A stretch of 50,120 nt of DNA from DASQWP01 sp050697555 (GTDB lineage Bacteria > Actinomycetota > Thermoleophilia > Gaiellales > Gaiellaceae), in NCBI GenBank assembly GCA_050697555.1, contig JBOHAD010000009.1, forward strand, positions 1 to 50,120, in the 5' to 3' direction. The position numbers and the translations under genes are program-made. Positions 25,525 to 33,898 of the stretch are shown in pieces (the first letter of the stretch is position 1; the number at the start of each line of letters is the position of its first letter). The notes under the pieces were generated by a model. The model saw nothing but the letters and a program-made list of their open reading frames with translations, was not told the origin of the DNA and ran no database searches.

Positions 25525-25971
25525 GTGGACTACGCCCTGGAGAGGACGCAGATCGTGCCGCTGGGCCTCGACGAGGCCTTCGCCTTCTTCGCCGATCCCT
25601 GGAACCTGGAGGAGATCACGCCGCCCTGGCTCCGCTTTCGCGTCGTCGAGGCGCCCGAGCGCCTGGAACGAGGCTCGCGCCTCCGCTGCCGCCTGAGTCT
25701 CTTCGGGTGGCGGCTCCGCTGGCTCACGGAGATCACCGACTGGGCCCCGCCGCGCTCGTTCACCGACGTGCAGCTGTCGGGCCCGTATCGGCTCTGGGAG
25801 CACACACATCGCCTGAGCCCGAGGGCCGAGGGCACCGAGATCCACGATCACGTTCGCTACCGCGTTCCCGGAGGTCCGGTCGCCCCGCTCGTACAGGGCG
25901 CCTTCGTCGGGCGCCGGCTCGCCGGGATCTTCGACTACCGCGCCGAGCGGATGCGGGAGCTGCTCGGATGA
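25525..25971 (+). CDS. SRPBCC-family (START-like) ligand-binding protein
   Basis: This 148-residue single-domain protein has the START/SRPBCC layout. It opens with ALERTQIVPLGLDEAFAFFADPWNLEEITPPWL, a pattern common in this group (written here in summary: N-terminal strand, then the ADPWNLEEITPP loop). It continues with GPYRLWEHTHRL and a C-terminal helix. Such proteins hold hydrophobic ligands in a deep pocket. No ligand is indicated. The GTG at 25525 is used, and its stop overlaps the next gene by ATGA. Confidence 0.82.
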   Translation: MDYALERTQIVPLGLDEAFAFFADPWNLEEITPPWLRFRVVEAPERLERGSRLRCRLSLFGWRLRWLTEITDWAPPRSFTDVQLSGPYRLWEHTHRLSPRAEGTEIHDHVRYRVPGGPVAPLVQGAFVGRRLAGIFDYRAERMRELLG

Positions 25972-26231
25972 CCGAGCATCCCTGCCCTCTGTGCGGGGCC
26001 TCCTCCCGAGCTCCCGTGGGAGCCCCCTACGTCGGCACCGTAGGGATCCTCCGTTGGAAACGCTCGTTCGACGAGCGCCTGCACCGGTGCGGAGAAGGCC
26101 ACGTCTATTCCGTGCGGATCGAGCGGGGCAGAGGCGGCGAGGGCGTCACCGTCGACGCGTGGGAGAACGTCGACGAGTGGATGCAGGCGCGGACCGGTGC
26201 GGAGCCGTCGCACCGCCCGCCCGGCGTGTGA
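25968..26231 (+). CDS. Small zinc-ribbon-like protein, 87 residues
   Basis: The ATG at 25968 overlaps the upstream stop (ATGA), indicating coupling. The protein starts MTEHPCPLCGASS and has a second Cys/His cluster HRCGEGHVYSV, together plausible zinc ligands. The rest is mixed and acidic (VDAWENVDEWMQA). No family is recognised. It probably shares a transcript with the SRPBCC protein. Confidence 0.65.
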   Translation: MTEHPCPLCGASSRAPVGAPYVGTVGILRWKRSFDERLHRCGEGHVYSVRIERGRGGEGVTVDAWENVDEWMQARTGAEPSHRPPGV

Positions 26232-26843
26232 TCAGCGAACGCGCCGCGGCGGCAGCTCGGTCTCGAAGGCGGCTCTCTCGGCGTAGAGGAGGCTCGGCGG
26301 CGCCGAGACGTCGAAGCCGAGTGCAACCAGCGGGTCGGCCCGCACGGAGCCGACCAGGTCGGCCCGCTGCCAGACGGCGGGGCCGCGGCGGATCCGGAAG
26401 GCGCGCAGCCCCGCCGCTTCGTAGAGGCCGAGCACATGCTGGGTGAGCGGGCTCGGATTGGACGCTTCGCGCGGCTCGTAGGCGATCGAGACGCCGAGTC
26501 CGGGCGCCTCGGCCCGGCCGCGGGCGAAGCGGAGCCGGGCCGGCCGGTAGGGCGCGCCCAAGAGCGCCGCCGCCATCCCCGGCAGCGTCACGCGCGAGAG
26601 CAGAAACACGACGGCGAGCTCGCCCTCGTGCTCGACGTACGCGCGCACGTTCAGCTGCGAGAAGGGCGCGATGGGCAGGCGGCCCAGACGCCCGCCCGTG
26701 TAGCGAAGCGCGGCGATGGTAACGAGATGGCGGCCGTCGACGGCGGCGGGCCGGAGCCCCCGCGGCAGGGTGCGGGCGACGCGCTCGGCATCGGCCTCCC
26801 AGCTCGCCAGCAGGAGGTCGCGGACGCGCAGCGAGAGCAGCAC
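26232..26843 (-). CDS. DUF2071 (YqjF-like) family protein
   Basis: This 203-residue protein follows the DUF2071 pattern: RDLLLASWEADAERVARTLP near the start, then LVTIAALRY, PFSQLNVRAYVEHEG, GVVFLLSR-like and SIAYEPREA segments. The biochemical role is unknown. The GTG at 26843 is preferred over an ATG at 26876 because TACGCT (26851-26856) sits 7 nt upstream, as in other leaderless genes here. It diverges from the first recombinase gene across 36 bp. Confidence 0.8.
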   Translation of the reverse strand: MLLSLRVRDLLLASWEADAERVARTLPRGLRPAAVDGRHLVTIAALRYTGGRLGRLPIAPFSQLNVRAYVEHEGELAVVFLLSRVTLPGMAAALLGAPYRPARLRFARGRAEAPGLGVSIAYEPREASNPSPLTQHVLGLYEAAGLRAFRIRRGPAVWQRADLVGSVRADPLVALGFDVSAPPSLLYAERAAFETELPPRRVR

Positions 26844-26850
26844 GGGAGGA

Positions 26851-26856
26851 AGCGTA
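26851..26856 (-). promoter_or_regulatory. -10 box TACGCT for DUF2071 gene
   Basis: The minus-strand hexamer is 7 nt from the GTG at 26843. It partly overlaps TAGGAG (26855-26860) on the plus strand, which may serve the recombinase gene. Confidence 0.4.
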
Positions 26857-26879
26857 GGAGCGATGCGGAAAGGCATGCC

Positions 26880-27728
26880 GTGGACATCGAGCGCGCCATC
26901 GACCGCTTCCTCGCGGCGCAGTCGCTCTCCGACGGGACGAGACGGGCGTACGGCCAGGATCTCCGGCACTTCGCCGCCTGGCTGCGCGCACAGGGCCTCT
27001 CGCTCGAGAGCTTCGACGCGCGCGCCTTCGCCCGCTACGCGGCAGATCTCGCGCGCGACCGGCCGGGCGAGCGGCCGCGGAAGCTCGCCCAGACGACGAT
27101 CTCGCGCCGCATCTCCGCCGTTCGCTCCCTCCTCCGGGCGACGCTCGGCCCCGCACGCGTCCCCGATCTGCCGCTGTCGGGTCGGCGCCGGCGCCGCCTG
27201 CCCCATGCGCCCCGGCCGCACGAGACGGACGAGCTCCTCGCCGGGCTGGAGGCCGAAGGCGCTCTCGGCGTGCGCAACCGCGCACTCTTCGAACTCGTGT
27301 ACTCGGCCGGCCTGCGCGCCCAGGAGGCCGTCGACCTCTCGCTCGGCGACGTGGATTGGGAGCAGGAGCTCGTCCGCGTCCGCGGGAAGGGCGACAAGGA
27401 GCGCATCGTGCCGCTCGGCGAGGAGGCGGCGTACCGGCTGCGGCGCTACCTCGACGACGCGCGGCCCGAACTGGCCCGCGGCGCCGAGAACACGCTCTTC
27501 CTCTCCGCGCGCGGCCGCCCGCTCGACACGTCCACGCTCCGCCGCCTCCTCCCCAACCCTCACCGCCTCCGGCATGCCTTCGCCACGCATCTCCTCGAGG
27601 GCGGGGCCGACCTGCGCACGATCCAGGAGCTCCTCGGCCACTCCTCGCTCTCGACGACGCAGATCTACAGCCACGTCGACGCCAAACGCCTCCGCAAGGT
27701 CTACGACCGTGCCCACCCCCGTGCCTAA
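26880..27728 (+). CDS. xerC: Tyrosine recombinase XerC-like
   Basis: This 282-residue site-specific recombinase belongs to the XerC/XerD group. The N-terminal SAM-like domain (AIDRFLAAQSLSDGTRRAYG) is followed by the catalytic domain with Arg in SAGLRAQEAVDL, Lys in RGKGDKERIVPL, HRLRHAFATH and the nucleophile Tyr in TTQIYSHVD. The GTG at 26880 has GGAAAGG 6 nt upstream. The family resolves chromosome dimers at dif. A second recombinase follows 150 bp later. Which of the two is XerC and which XerD is not certain. Confidence 0.9.
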   Translation: MDIERAIDRFLAAQSLSDGTRRAYGQDLRHFAAWLRAQGLSLESFDARAFARYAADLARDRPGERPRKLAQTTISRRISAVRSLLRATLGPARVPDLPLSGRRRRRLPHAPRPHETDELLAGLEAEGALGVRNRALFELVYSAGLRAQEAVDLSLGDVDWEQELVRVRGKGDKERIVPLGEEAAYRLRRYLDDARPELARGAENTLFLSARGRPLDTSTLRRLLPNPHRLRHAFATHLLEGGADLRTIQELLGHSSLSTTQIYSHVDAKRLRKVYDRAHPRA

Positions 27729-27740
27729 CCAGGCCGCTCG

Positions 27741-27870
27741 GGACACGTCGGGGTCTGACCCCGCCGTGTCCGCGCCCGACAGGCATGCGCCATGCCAACC
27801 CGCATGCCGCCGCGGCCGCCGACGCCCACGGACGGCGGCCGATGCGGCCCTGTCCGGGGTCAGACCCCGG
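27741..27870. repeat. Palindromic repeat element, copy 1
   Basis: GGGGTCTGACCCC (27750-27762) lies within a larger hairpin with arms GGACACG (27741-27747) and CGTGTCC (27765-27771). Its reverse complement GGGGTCAGACCCC is at 27856-27868. Between them are small stems, including GGCATG-CGC-CATGCC. A related pair is at 42872-42969. The element fills the gap between the two recombinase genes. Confidence 0.8.
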
Positions 27871-27878
27871 CCCGTCCG

Positions 27879-28772
27879 ATGAGGACATCGCCCGATCCGG
27901 CCGTGGAGGGGTTTCTCGCGCTGCTCGCGGCGCGACGGGCGCCGCGGACCGTGGACGCGTACCGGCGGGACCTGGCCGACCTGGCGGCGCACCTGGACGG
28001 CTCGCCTGCGACGGCGGGCACGGAGCAGATCGAGAGCTGGTTGGCCGATCTACGGGCGCGCGGGCAGGCGCCGAGCTCCATCGCCCGCCGCGCCGCGGCT
28101 GCCCGCTCCTTCTACCGCCACCTCGTCGCGCTCGGCCTGCGAGCGGACAACCCGGCCGCCGACGTCGACCTTCCCCGCCGCCGCACCCGCCTTCCGCGCA
28201 CGCTCTCCCTCTCCGAGGTCGAGCGCCTGATCGACGCCGCCAACGGCGTCGCGCCACGCGCCCTGCGCGATCGCGCGCTCGTCGAGCTTCTCTACGGCGC
28301 CGGCCTCCGCGTTTCCGAGGCGGTCGGGCTCGAGAGGGGCGGCGTCGACCTGGAGGGCCGGCTCGTCCGTTGCGTCGGCAAGGGCGACAAAGAACGGGTC
28401 GTCCCCCTGGGGACGCAGGCAGCGGAGGCCCTACGCCGGTACCTGGGTCGGGGGCGCCCGTACCTCGACCGCCGTCACCGGCCGGAGCTCTTCCTCAACG
28501 CCCAGGGCGGTCCGCTCACCCGAGCAGGCGCCTTCCTCATCCTGCGCCGCCTCGCCGCCAAGGCGGGACTGGACCCGACCCGCATCCACCCCCATCTCCT
28601 CCGGCACTCCTTCGCCACGCACCTCCTCGAAGGAGGCGCCGACTTGCGCAGCGTCCAGGAGATGCTCGGGCACGCCGATCTCGGCACGACCGAGCTCTAC
28701 ACGCATGTTTCAGACCGGCGCAGACGTGACACGTACTTTGCAGCGCATCCACACGCGCGCCGTCGACGTTAG
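27879..28772 (+). CDS. xerD: Tyrosine recombinase XerD-like
   Basis: This 297-residue recombinase has all catalytic residues: Arg in GAGLRVSEAVGL, Lys in VGKGDKERVVPL, HLLRHSFATH, His in LGHADLGTTE and Tyr in TELYTHVS. The ATG at 27879 is chosen because the longer frame from 27792 runs through the repeat element. Together with the upstream paralogue it could form the heterotetramer that acts at dif. Adjacent xer genes are uncommon. The last residues HPHARRRR follow the usual FAAHP ending. Confidence 0.9.
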   Translation: MRTSPDPAVEGFLALLAARRAPRTVDAYRRDLADLAAHLDGSPATAGTEQIESWLADLRARGQAPSSIARRAAAARSFYRHLVALGLRADNPAADVDLPRRRTRLPRTLSLSEVERLIDAANGVAPRALRDRALVELLYGAGLRVSEAVGLERGGVDLEGRLVRCVGKGDKERVVPLGTQAAEALRRYLGRGRPYLDRRHRPELFLNAQGGPLTRAGAFLILRRLAAKAGLDPTRIHPHLLRHSFATHLLEGGADLRSVQEMLGHADLGTTELYTHVSDRRRRDTYFAAHPHARRRR

Positions 28773-28779
28773 AGAGACA

Positions 28780-28950
28780 GTGGAAACCTTGGACACGGAG
28801 ATCCTGAGCCTCGTCGCGATCGTCAGCGGCCTCGGGGGAGCGATGATCTGGCTGGCGGCGCGGCTGAACATGCTCGAGCACCGCCAGGAAGGCCGCTGCC
28901 CCGCCTGCGGCGTCATCCGGCGCCGCGGCGCCTGCAGCTGCGTCCGCTAA
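28780..28950 (+). CDS. Small membrane protein with zinc-ribbon tail, 56 residues
   Basis: The start is GTG 28780 (METLDTEILSLVAIVSGLGG). One membrane-spanning segment is followed by a short linker and CPACGVIRRRGACSC, a plausible two-pair zinc knuckle. A longer frame from ATG 28705 exists but overlaps xerD by 68 bp, so it is not preferred. No family is recognised. It ends 4 bp into the convergent HEAT-repeat gene. Confidence 0.6.
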   Translation: METLDTEILSLVAIVSGLGGAMIWLAARLNMLEHRQEGRCPACGVIRRRGACSCVR

Positions 28951-29432
28951 CGGGCCGTCGCCTTGCGCTTCAGCGTCCGGTGCACGGCGGCTGCGGCGGC
29001 GCGCAAGTCCTGTTCCTCCGCCTCCTCGGCGAGGTGACCGAGCAGCGTGAGCGTGTCCGCCTGGGAAGAGCCGTTCTTGAGGGAGAGCACGGCGAGACGG
29101 CGCACGGCGGGGTTGGGGTCGTCGTTGGCGAGCGTATGGAGGAGCCCGCGCATCGCGTTGACCAGGCCGGGGTGCGCGCGCGAGAGAAGCTCGAGCGAGA
29201 GGAGTGCCGACCCGCGGGCGGCGGGGCTCGTGTCGTCGAGCCCCCGGCGGAGGAGCTCCGTCTTCTGATTGAAGCGCAGCTGCCCGATCGCGCGGTACGC
29301 GAGCGCGCGCTCGCGGTAGTCCGCGCTCCGCGCCGCCGCCTCCAAGTCGTCGTCGATCGCGCGGCGGAGGTCGGCCAAGGCGCGCTCGTCGTCGAGCTCC
29401 GCGGCGCGCGAGACCGCGTCCGCGAGCGTCAC
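28947..29432 (-). CDS. HEAT-repeat-like helical protein
   Basis: This 161-residue all-helical protein has HEAT-like repeats: ERALAYRAIGQLRF, SPAARGSALLSLELL and NPAVRRLAVLSLKN, spaced ~35 residues. Such folds are protein-binding scaffolds. The GTG at 29432 overlaps the citrate synthase stop (GTGA), so it is translated with that gene. A link to citrate synthase is suggested only by this coupling. Confidence 0.7.
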   Translation of the reverse strand: MTLADAVSRAAELDDERALADLRRAIDDDLEAAARSADYRERALAYRAIGQLRFNQKTELLRRGLDDTSPAARGSALLSLELLSRAHPGLVNAMRGLLHTLANDDPNPAVRRLAVLSLKNGSSQADTLTLLGHLAEEAEEQDLRAAAAAVHRTLKRKATAR

Positions 29433-30508
29433 CCGACCGACGTGGCCGACCGGGCGGGCGGGCCGACGTAGTTCGCGGAGGGGCGGATGAGGCGCCCCGT
29501 GCGCTTCTGCTCGAGGATGTGGGCCGACCAGCCTGCCACGCGCGCGCAGGCGAACATCGCGGGCGTGAGCGCGGGCGGGATCTCCGCAACGTCGAGCACC
29601 ACCGCTGACCAGAACTCGACGTTGGTGGCGAGCACGCGATCGGGCTTGCGTCGCCGGAGCTCGTCGAGCGCCACTCGCTCGAGCTCCTCGGCCACCTCGA
29701 AGCGGGGCGACTCGAGCTCCTTCGCCGTGCGGCGAAGAAGGCGGGCGCGCGGATCCTCGGCCCGGTAGATGCGGTGGCCGAAGCCCATCAGGCGCTCGCC
29801 CCGGTCGAGCTTGTCGCGGATGTACGCCTCGATGTCCTCCGCCCCCGCCGCCTCGTCCAGCATCGGCAGGACGCGCGCCGGCGCGCCGCCGTGCAGCGGG
29901 CCGGAGAGAGCTCCGACCGCCGCGGACATGGCCGCTCCACAGTCAGCACCCGTGGAGGCGACGATGCGGGCCGTGAAGGTGGAGGCGTTCAGCCCGTGCT
30001 CCGCCGTGCAGATCCAGTAGGTGTCGAGCGCCTTGGCGTGCCGGGGATCGGCCTCGCCCCTCCAGCGAAGGAGGAACTTCTCCGCCGCGGCGTCGCCCTC
30101 CGTGACGGCGTCGTGGGGGACGGGCGCCCGGTCGGGGCCCCGGGCCGACTGGGCGACGACGGACACCATCGTCGCGGAGAGCCGCCCGAGGTCGTCCCGC
30201 GCCTGTTGGTCGTCGATGTCGACGAGCTTCGCGAGCTTCCACTCGGCCGAGAGCCGGGCCGTCGCCGCCTGGAGGTCCGAGGGCGCGTCCCCGGTCGGAT
30301 TCTCCAGGACGAACGGCTCCGGATCGGGCATCCCGGGCTCGAGCGACTCGTCCACGAGCAGGCCCCATACCTTCTCGTAGGGCACGTGACCGACGAGCTC
30401 CTCGATGTCGACGCCGCGGTACCGGAGCGCCCCTCCCTCCCGGTCGGGCTCCGCGATCTCCGTCTCGAAGGCCACGACGCCCTCGAGGCCTGGCTTGAAG
30501 TCGGTCAT
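29429..30508 (-). CDS. gltA: Citrate synthase
   Basis: This 359-residue enzyme condenses oxaloacetate and acetyl-CoA. Active-site blocks are visible: EHGLNASTFTARI (His), GPLHGGAP (His) and GFGHRIYRAEDPRA (His/Arg region), then VEFWSAVVLD. It is slightly short, like other dimeric or Gram-positive forms; 2-methylcitrate synthase cannot be excluded. The ATG at 30508 follows TACCGT (30517-30522) by 8 nt. It diverges from icd, and a HEAT-repeat gene is coupled downstream. Confidence 0.93.
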   Translation of the reverse strand: MTDFKPGLEGVVAFETEIAEPDREGGALRYRGVDIEELVGHVPYEKVWGLLVDESLEPGMPDPEPFVLENPTGDAPSDLQAATARLSAEWKLAKLVDIDDQQARDDLGRLSATMVSVVAQSARGPDRAPVPHDAVTEGDAAAEKFLLRWRGEADPRHAKALDTYWICTAEHGLNASTFTARIVASTGADCGAAMSAAVGALSGPLHGGAPARVLPMLDEAAGAEDIEAYIRDKLDRGERLMGFGHRIYRAEDPRARLLRRTAKELESPRFEVAEELERVALDELRRRKPDRVLATNVEFWSAVVLDVAEIPPALTPAMFACARVAGWSAHILEQKRTGRLIRPSANYVGPPARSATSVG

Positions 30509-30516
30509 CGCACTGC

Positions 30517-30556
30517 ACGGTACCGAACGGCCGCGGACCGCGGTGCCGCATAGAAT
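30517..30556. promoter_or_regulatory. Divergent promoter region gltA/icd
   Basis: TACCGT (minus, 30517-30522) is 8 nt before the citrate synthase ATG. TAGAAT (plus, 30551-30556) is 12 nt before the isocitrate dehydrogenase ATG. The whole intergenic region is only 60 bp, allowing joint control. Confidence 0.45.
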
Positions 30557-30568
30557 CGGGTCCCGGCC

Positions 30569-31660
30569 ATGGGTCACCGAGTCACCTTCATCCCCGGCGA
30601 CGGGACGGGGCCGGAGATCGCCGAGGCGACGCGACGCGTTCTCGAGGCGACGGGCGTCGACTTCGACTGGGACGTCCAGCAGGCGGGAGCCGACGTCATG
30701 GACGCCTACGGCGGCAACCCGCTCCCGGACCACGTGCTCGACTCGATCGAGGCGAACGGCGTCGCGATCAAAGGCCCGATCACGACCCCGGTCGGGACCG
30801 GCTTCCGCTCCGTCAACGTCGCGCTCCGGAAGACGCTCGATCTCTACGGACAGGTGCGGCCGTGCAAGAGCTATCCAGGCGTCCGCTCGCGCTACGAGGA
30901 CGTCGACCTGATCGTCGTCCGCGAGAACACGGAGGACCTGTACGCAGGGATCGAGGTCGAAGAAGGCACAGCGGAGGCCGATGAGCTCATCGCCTGGCTC
31001 GAGAATCATCTGCAGGCACGAGTCCGCCAGGACTCGGGCCTGACCATGAAGGCGATCTCGGTGGCAGGGACGCGCCGCATCGTCGAGTTCGCCTTCGACT
31101 ACGCGCGCCGGAACGGCCGCCGCAAGGTGACCGCCGTGCACAAGGCGAACATCATGAAGTTCACGGACGGCCTCTTCCTCCGCGTCGCCCGCGAGGTGGC
31201 GGAGGCGAACGAGGACGTCGAGTTCGAGGACCGCATCGTCGACAACCTCTCGATGCAGCTCGTGCAGCGGCCCGAGGAGTACGACGTGCTCGTCTGCCCG
31301 AACCTCTACGGCGACATCGTGTCGGATCTCTGCGCCGGCCTGATCGGCGGGCTCGGGCTCGCGCCGGGCGGCAACTTCGGCACGCGCGCGGCCGTCTTCG
31401 AGCCGACGCACGGCTCAGCGCCGAAGTACGCGGGCCAGAACCGGGTGAACCCGATGGCGATGATGCTCTCCGGCGTCATGATGCTCCGCCACCTGGAAGA
31501 GCAGGAGGCGGCCGAGCGGCTGGAGGGCGCGATCGCGGCCGTCATCGACGAGGGCAAGCACGTCACCTACGACATGAAGCCGACACGCGACGACCCGACC
31601 GCGGTGGGGACGAGCGAGGTCGCGGACGCGATCATCGACCGGATGGGAGTGCGAGTTTGA
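30569..31660 (+). CDS. icd: Isocitrate dehydrogenase (NAD-type)
   Basis: This 363-residue beta-decarboxylating dehydrogenase converts isocitrate to 2-oxoglutarate. It shows IPGDGTGPEI, the isocitrate-binding SVNVALRKTLDLYGQVRP, VVRENTEDLYAGIE and the metal/substrate block NLYGDIVSDLCAG. Length and motifs resemble the NAD-dependent mitochondrial-type and archaeal-type enzymes rather than the longer E. coli NADP form. Homoisocitrate or isopropylmalate activity is less likely given the TCA neighbours. The stop overlaps the mdh TTG start. Confidence 0.88.
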   Translation: MGHRVTFIPGDGTGPEIAEATRRVLEATGVDFDWDVQQAGADVMDAYGGNPLPDHVLDSIEANGVAIKGPITTPVGTGFRSVNVALRKTLDLYGQVRPCKSYPGVRSRYEDVDLIVVRENTEDLYAGIEVEEGTAEADELIAWLENHLQARVRQDSGLTMKAISVAGTRRIVEFAFDYARRNGRRKVTAVHKANIMKFTDGLFLRVAREVAEANEDVEFEDRIVDNLSMQLVQRPEEYDVLVCPNLYGDIVSDLCAGLIGGLGLAPGGNFGTRAAVFEPTHGSAPKYAGQNRVNPMAMMLSGVMMLRHLEEQEAAERLEGAIAAVIDEGKHVTYDMKPTRDDPTAVGTSEVADAIIDRMGVRV

Positions 31661-32583
31661 GACGCAAGGTGACAGTGGTGGGCGCCGGAAACGTGGGAGC
31701 GACGGCGGCGCAGGAGATCGCCCGCCGCGACTACGCCCGGGTCGTGCTCGTCGACATCAAGGAGGGCCTCCCGCAGGGCAAGGCGCTCGACCTGAACCAG
31801 GCTGCCCCCGTGCTCGGCTACGAGCCGGCGATCACGGGCACGAACGGATACGAGGAGACGAATGGGTCGGAAGTGGTCGTCGTCACCGCCGGCGTGCCCC
31901 GCACGGGCGACATGAGCCGGGACGACCTCGTGACGACGAACGAGGGGATCGTCGGCTCGGTCACACGCGAGGCGGTCGAGCGCTCCCCGGACGCGATCCT
32001 GATCGTCGTCTCCAACCCTCTCGACGCCATGTGCCACGTGGCCAAGGACGTCTCCGGCTGGCCGCGCGAGCGTGTCTTCGGCATGGCGGGCATCCTCGAC
32101 AGCGCCCGCTTCAGCACGTTCATCGCCTGGGAGACCGGCGCCTCCGCAAAGGACGTCACCGCCATGGTGCTCGGCGGCCACGGCGACCAGATGGTGCCGG
32201 TGGTGTCCGCGACGACGGTCGGCGGCGTTCCCCTGCGCAGCCTCGTCTCCGACGGGCGCATCGAGGCAATGGTGGAACGAACGCGCAAGGGCGGAGGCGA
32301 GATCGTCAAGCACCTCGGCACGTCGGCGTGGTACGCACCCGGGGCGGCCGTCGCACAAATGGTGGACGCCGTCATGCTCGACGAGAAGCGCGTCCTCCCC
32401 TGCACCGCCTATCTCCGGGGCGAGTACGGGATCGACGATCTCTACATGGGCGTGCCGGTCAAGCTCGGCGCGAGCGGGATCGAGGAGATCGTCGAGCTCG
32501 ATCTCAGCCCCGACGAGCGGGCGGCCCTCGAGGAGTCGGCGGACGCGGTGCGCGAGGTCGTGGGCGTCCTCACCGGCGCCTAG
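31657..32583 (+). CDS. mdh: Malate dehydrogenase (LDH-like type)
   Basis: This 308-residue enzyme oxidises malate to oxaloacetate. The nucleotide loop GAGNVGATAA is followed by Asp at the end of the second strand (VVLVDIKEG), favouring NAD. GVPRTGDMSRDDL has the malate-type Arg/Met/Ser-Arg signature, and GGHGDQMVP holds the catalytic His. The TTG start at 31657 overlaps the icd stop (TTTGA) and has GGGAG upstream, so icd-mdh is one coupled unit. Confidence 0.94.
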   Translation: MRRKVTVVGAGNVGATAAQEIARRDYARVVLVDIKEGLPQGKALDLNQAAPVLGYEPAITGTNGYEETNGSEVVVVTAGVPRTGDMSRDDLVTTNEGIVGSVTREAVERSPDAILIVVSNPLDAMCHVAKDVSGWPRERVFGMAGILDSARFSTFIAWETGASAKDVTAMVLGGHGDQMVPVVSATTVGGVPLRSLVSDGRIEAMVERTRKGGGEIVKHLGTSAWYAPGAAVAQMVDAVMLDEKRVLPCTAYLRGEYGIDDLYMGVPVKLGASGIEEIVELDLSPDERAALEESADAVREVVGVLTGA

Positions 32584-32599
32584 CCCAAGACCCCGGGGC

Positions 32600-32605
32600 T
32601 ACGAT
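32600..32605 (+). promoter_or_regulatory. -10 box TACGAT
   Basis: TACGAT is 8 nt upstream of the GTG at 32614. Confidence 0.4.
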
Positions 32606-32613
32606 CGGCGGCA

Positions 32614-33606
32614 GTGCCGCGCCGCCCTCTCTTCTCTCTCGGGCTCCTGCTCGCCCTCGCCGTCGCGACGGCCGGCGTGCTCTGGCTCGTCCCGTCCGAT
32701 CACTACATCGTCCTTCCCGACCGGGCGCGCCCGGTCGATCCGCTCGTCAGCGTTCCCGGCGAAGGAGAGAGCGAGGAGTCGGGAGGCATCTACATGGTCG
32801 ACGTGCGCGTCGGGCGCGCGAACCTCTTCGAGCGCCTCTTCCCGGGCCTCTACGACGGGGCCGAGCTCGTGCCCGAGAGCGTCCTCAACCCGGTGGGCGT
32901 GAGCGACCGCCAGCGGCGTACGAGCAGCCTCAACCAGATGTCCAGGTCCCAGCTGATCGCCATCGCCGTCGCACTGCGGGAGCTCGGCCGGGAAGTGTCG
33001 GTCGAGTCGTCGGGCGCCGAGGTCGTGCTCGTCCAACCTGGCACGCCCGCCGAGGGCGTGCTCCTGATCGGCGACGTGATCGTCGAGGCCCGCGGGGAAC
33101 CCATCGAGACGACGGTCGACCTGCGCCAGGCGATGCGGCCCGTCCGTCCTGGAACGACGGTCGAGCTGACCGTCGAACGGGAGCAGGACGAGGTGGAGCT
33201 GAGCGTGGGGACGCAGGCGTCCCAGCAGGGGCCCCGCCGCGCCGTCGTGGGGGTTCAGGTGCGCGACGCCCAGGAGTTCGACTTCCCGCTCGACGTCGAG
33301 ATCGACGCCGGCTCCGTCGGCGGGCCCTCGGCGGGTCTCGCTTTCGCGCTCGAGATCGTCGACGAGCTGGGCCCCGACCTCGAGCAGGGCCGCCGAGTGG
33401 TCGCCACGGGCGAGATCACGCTCGCCGGCGATGTGCTCGCCATCGGCGGCATCCGGCAGAAGACGATTGGCGCCCGCGAGGCCGGAGCGAACGTGTTCCT
33501 CGTTCCGGACGCCAACGCCGCCGAAGCAAGGGAGCATGCGGGTGACCTCGAGATCGTCGCCGTCTCGGACTTCGACGAGGCGTTGACTGCCCTGGCAACC
33601 GAGTAG
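32614..33606 (+). CDS. PDZ-Lon proteolytic domain protein (YlbL-like)
   Basis: This 330-residue protein has an N-terminal membrane anchor (residues 6-27), a PDZ domain (about 135-205; AEGVLLIGDVIVEARGEPI) and a C-terminal Lon-type protease domain. The catalytic Ser is in GGPSAGLAFALEIV and the Lys in GGIRQKTIGA. It has no ATPase, like the secreted YlbL/SdrC-type proteases of Gram-positive bacteria. The substrate is unknown. The GTG at 32614 follows TACGAT by 8 nt. Confidence 0.9.
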   Translation: MPRRPLFSLGLLLALAVATAGVLWLVPSDHYIVLPDRARPVDPLVSVPGEGESEESGGIYMVDVRVGRANLFERLFPGLYDGAELVPESVLNPVGVSDRQRRTSSLNQMSRSQLIAIAVALRELGREVSVESSGAEVVLVQPGTPAEGVLLIGDVIVEARGEPIETTVDLRQAMRPVRPGTTVELTVEREQDEVELSVGTQASQQGPRRAVVGVQVRDAQEFDFPLDVEIDAGSVGGPSAGLAFALEIVDELGPDLEQGRRVVATGEITLAGDVLAIGGIRQKTIGAREAGANVFLVPDANAAEAREHAGDLEIVAVSDFDEALTALATE

Positions 33607-33717
33607 TCGTCTATCCTGAGAACGCGCTGACGAACCTTTGCGGAAATTGCATGTTTTTCGTGGGGGCAACGCTTCAATCCAGGGGCGCTCGGCCCTAGGA
33701 TGGTGACGCCCCGGAAG

Positions 33718-33891
33718 ATGTCCAAGCGGCGCGAAATCACCTGCAACGACTGCTATTTTCGCCAGGCCGGCCTGTGCGCCCTCGGGGACGGTCCGTGTCC
33801 CACCTTCCGGCCGGCGAAGACGGCGCGCCTGGAGCCGCCGCGACAGCCGAAGCTGATCGCGCGCCCCGTGAGCGCCCACGCGGCCGCCTGA
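33718..33891 (+). CDS. Small cysteine-rich protein, 57 residues
   Basis: The start is ATG 33718 (MSKRREITCNDCYFRQAGLC...). Four cysteines in the order CxxC...C...C (CNDC, GLCAL, GPCPTF) suggest a small zinc or Fe-S site, followed by a Pro-rich tail. TAGGAT at 33696-33701 places the transcript start after the alternative ATG at 33700, which supports the shorter form. No family name can be given. Confidence 0.65.
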   Translation: MSKRREITCNDCYFRQAGLCALGDGPCPTFRPAKTARLEPPRQPKLIARPVSAHAAA

Positions 33892-33898
33892 GCAGCCC

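Noticed and set aside
26880..28772. Integrated prophage or integron suggested by two recombinases
   Set aside because: No phage genes, attachment-site duplication, cassette array or GC shift nearby; the neighbours are housekeeping genes.
28705..28779. Upstream ATG extension of the small zinc-ribbon membrane protein
   Set aside because: It would overlap the xerD coding end by 68 bp in another frame and adds charged, non-conserved-looking sequence.
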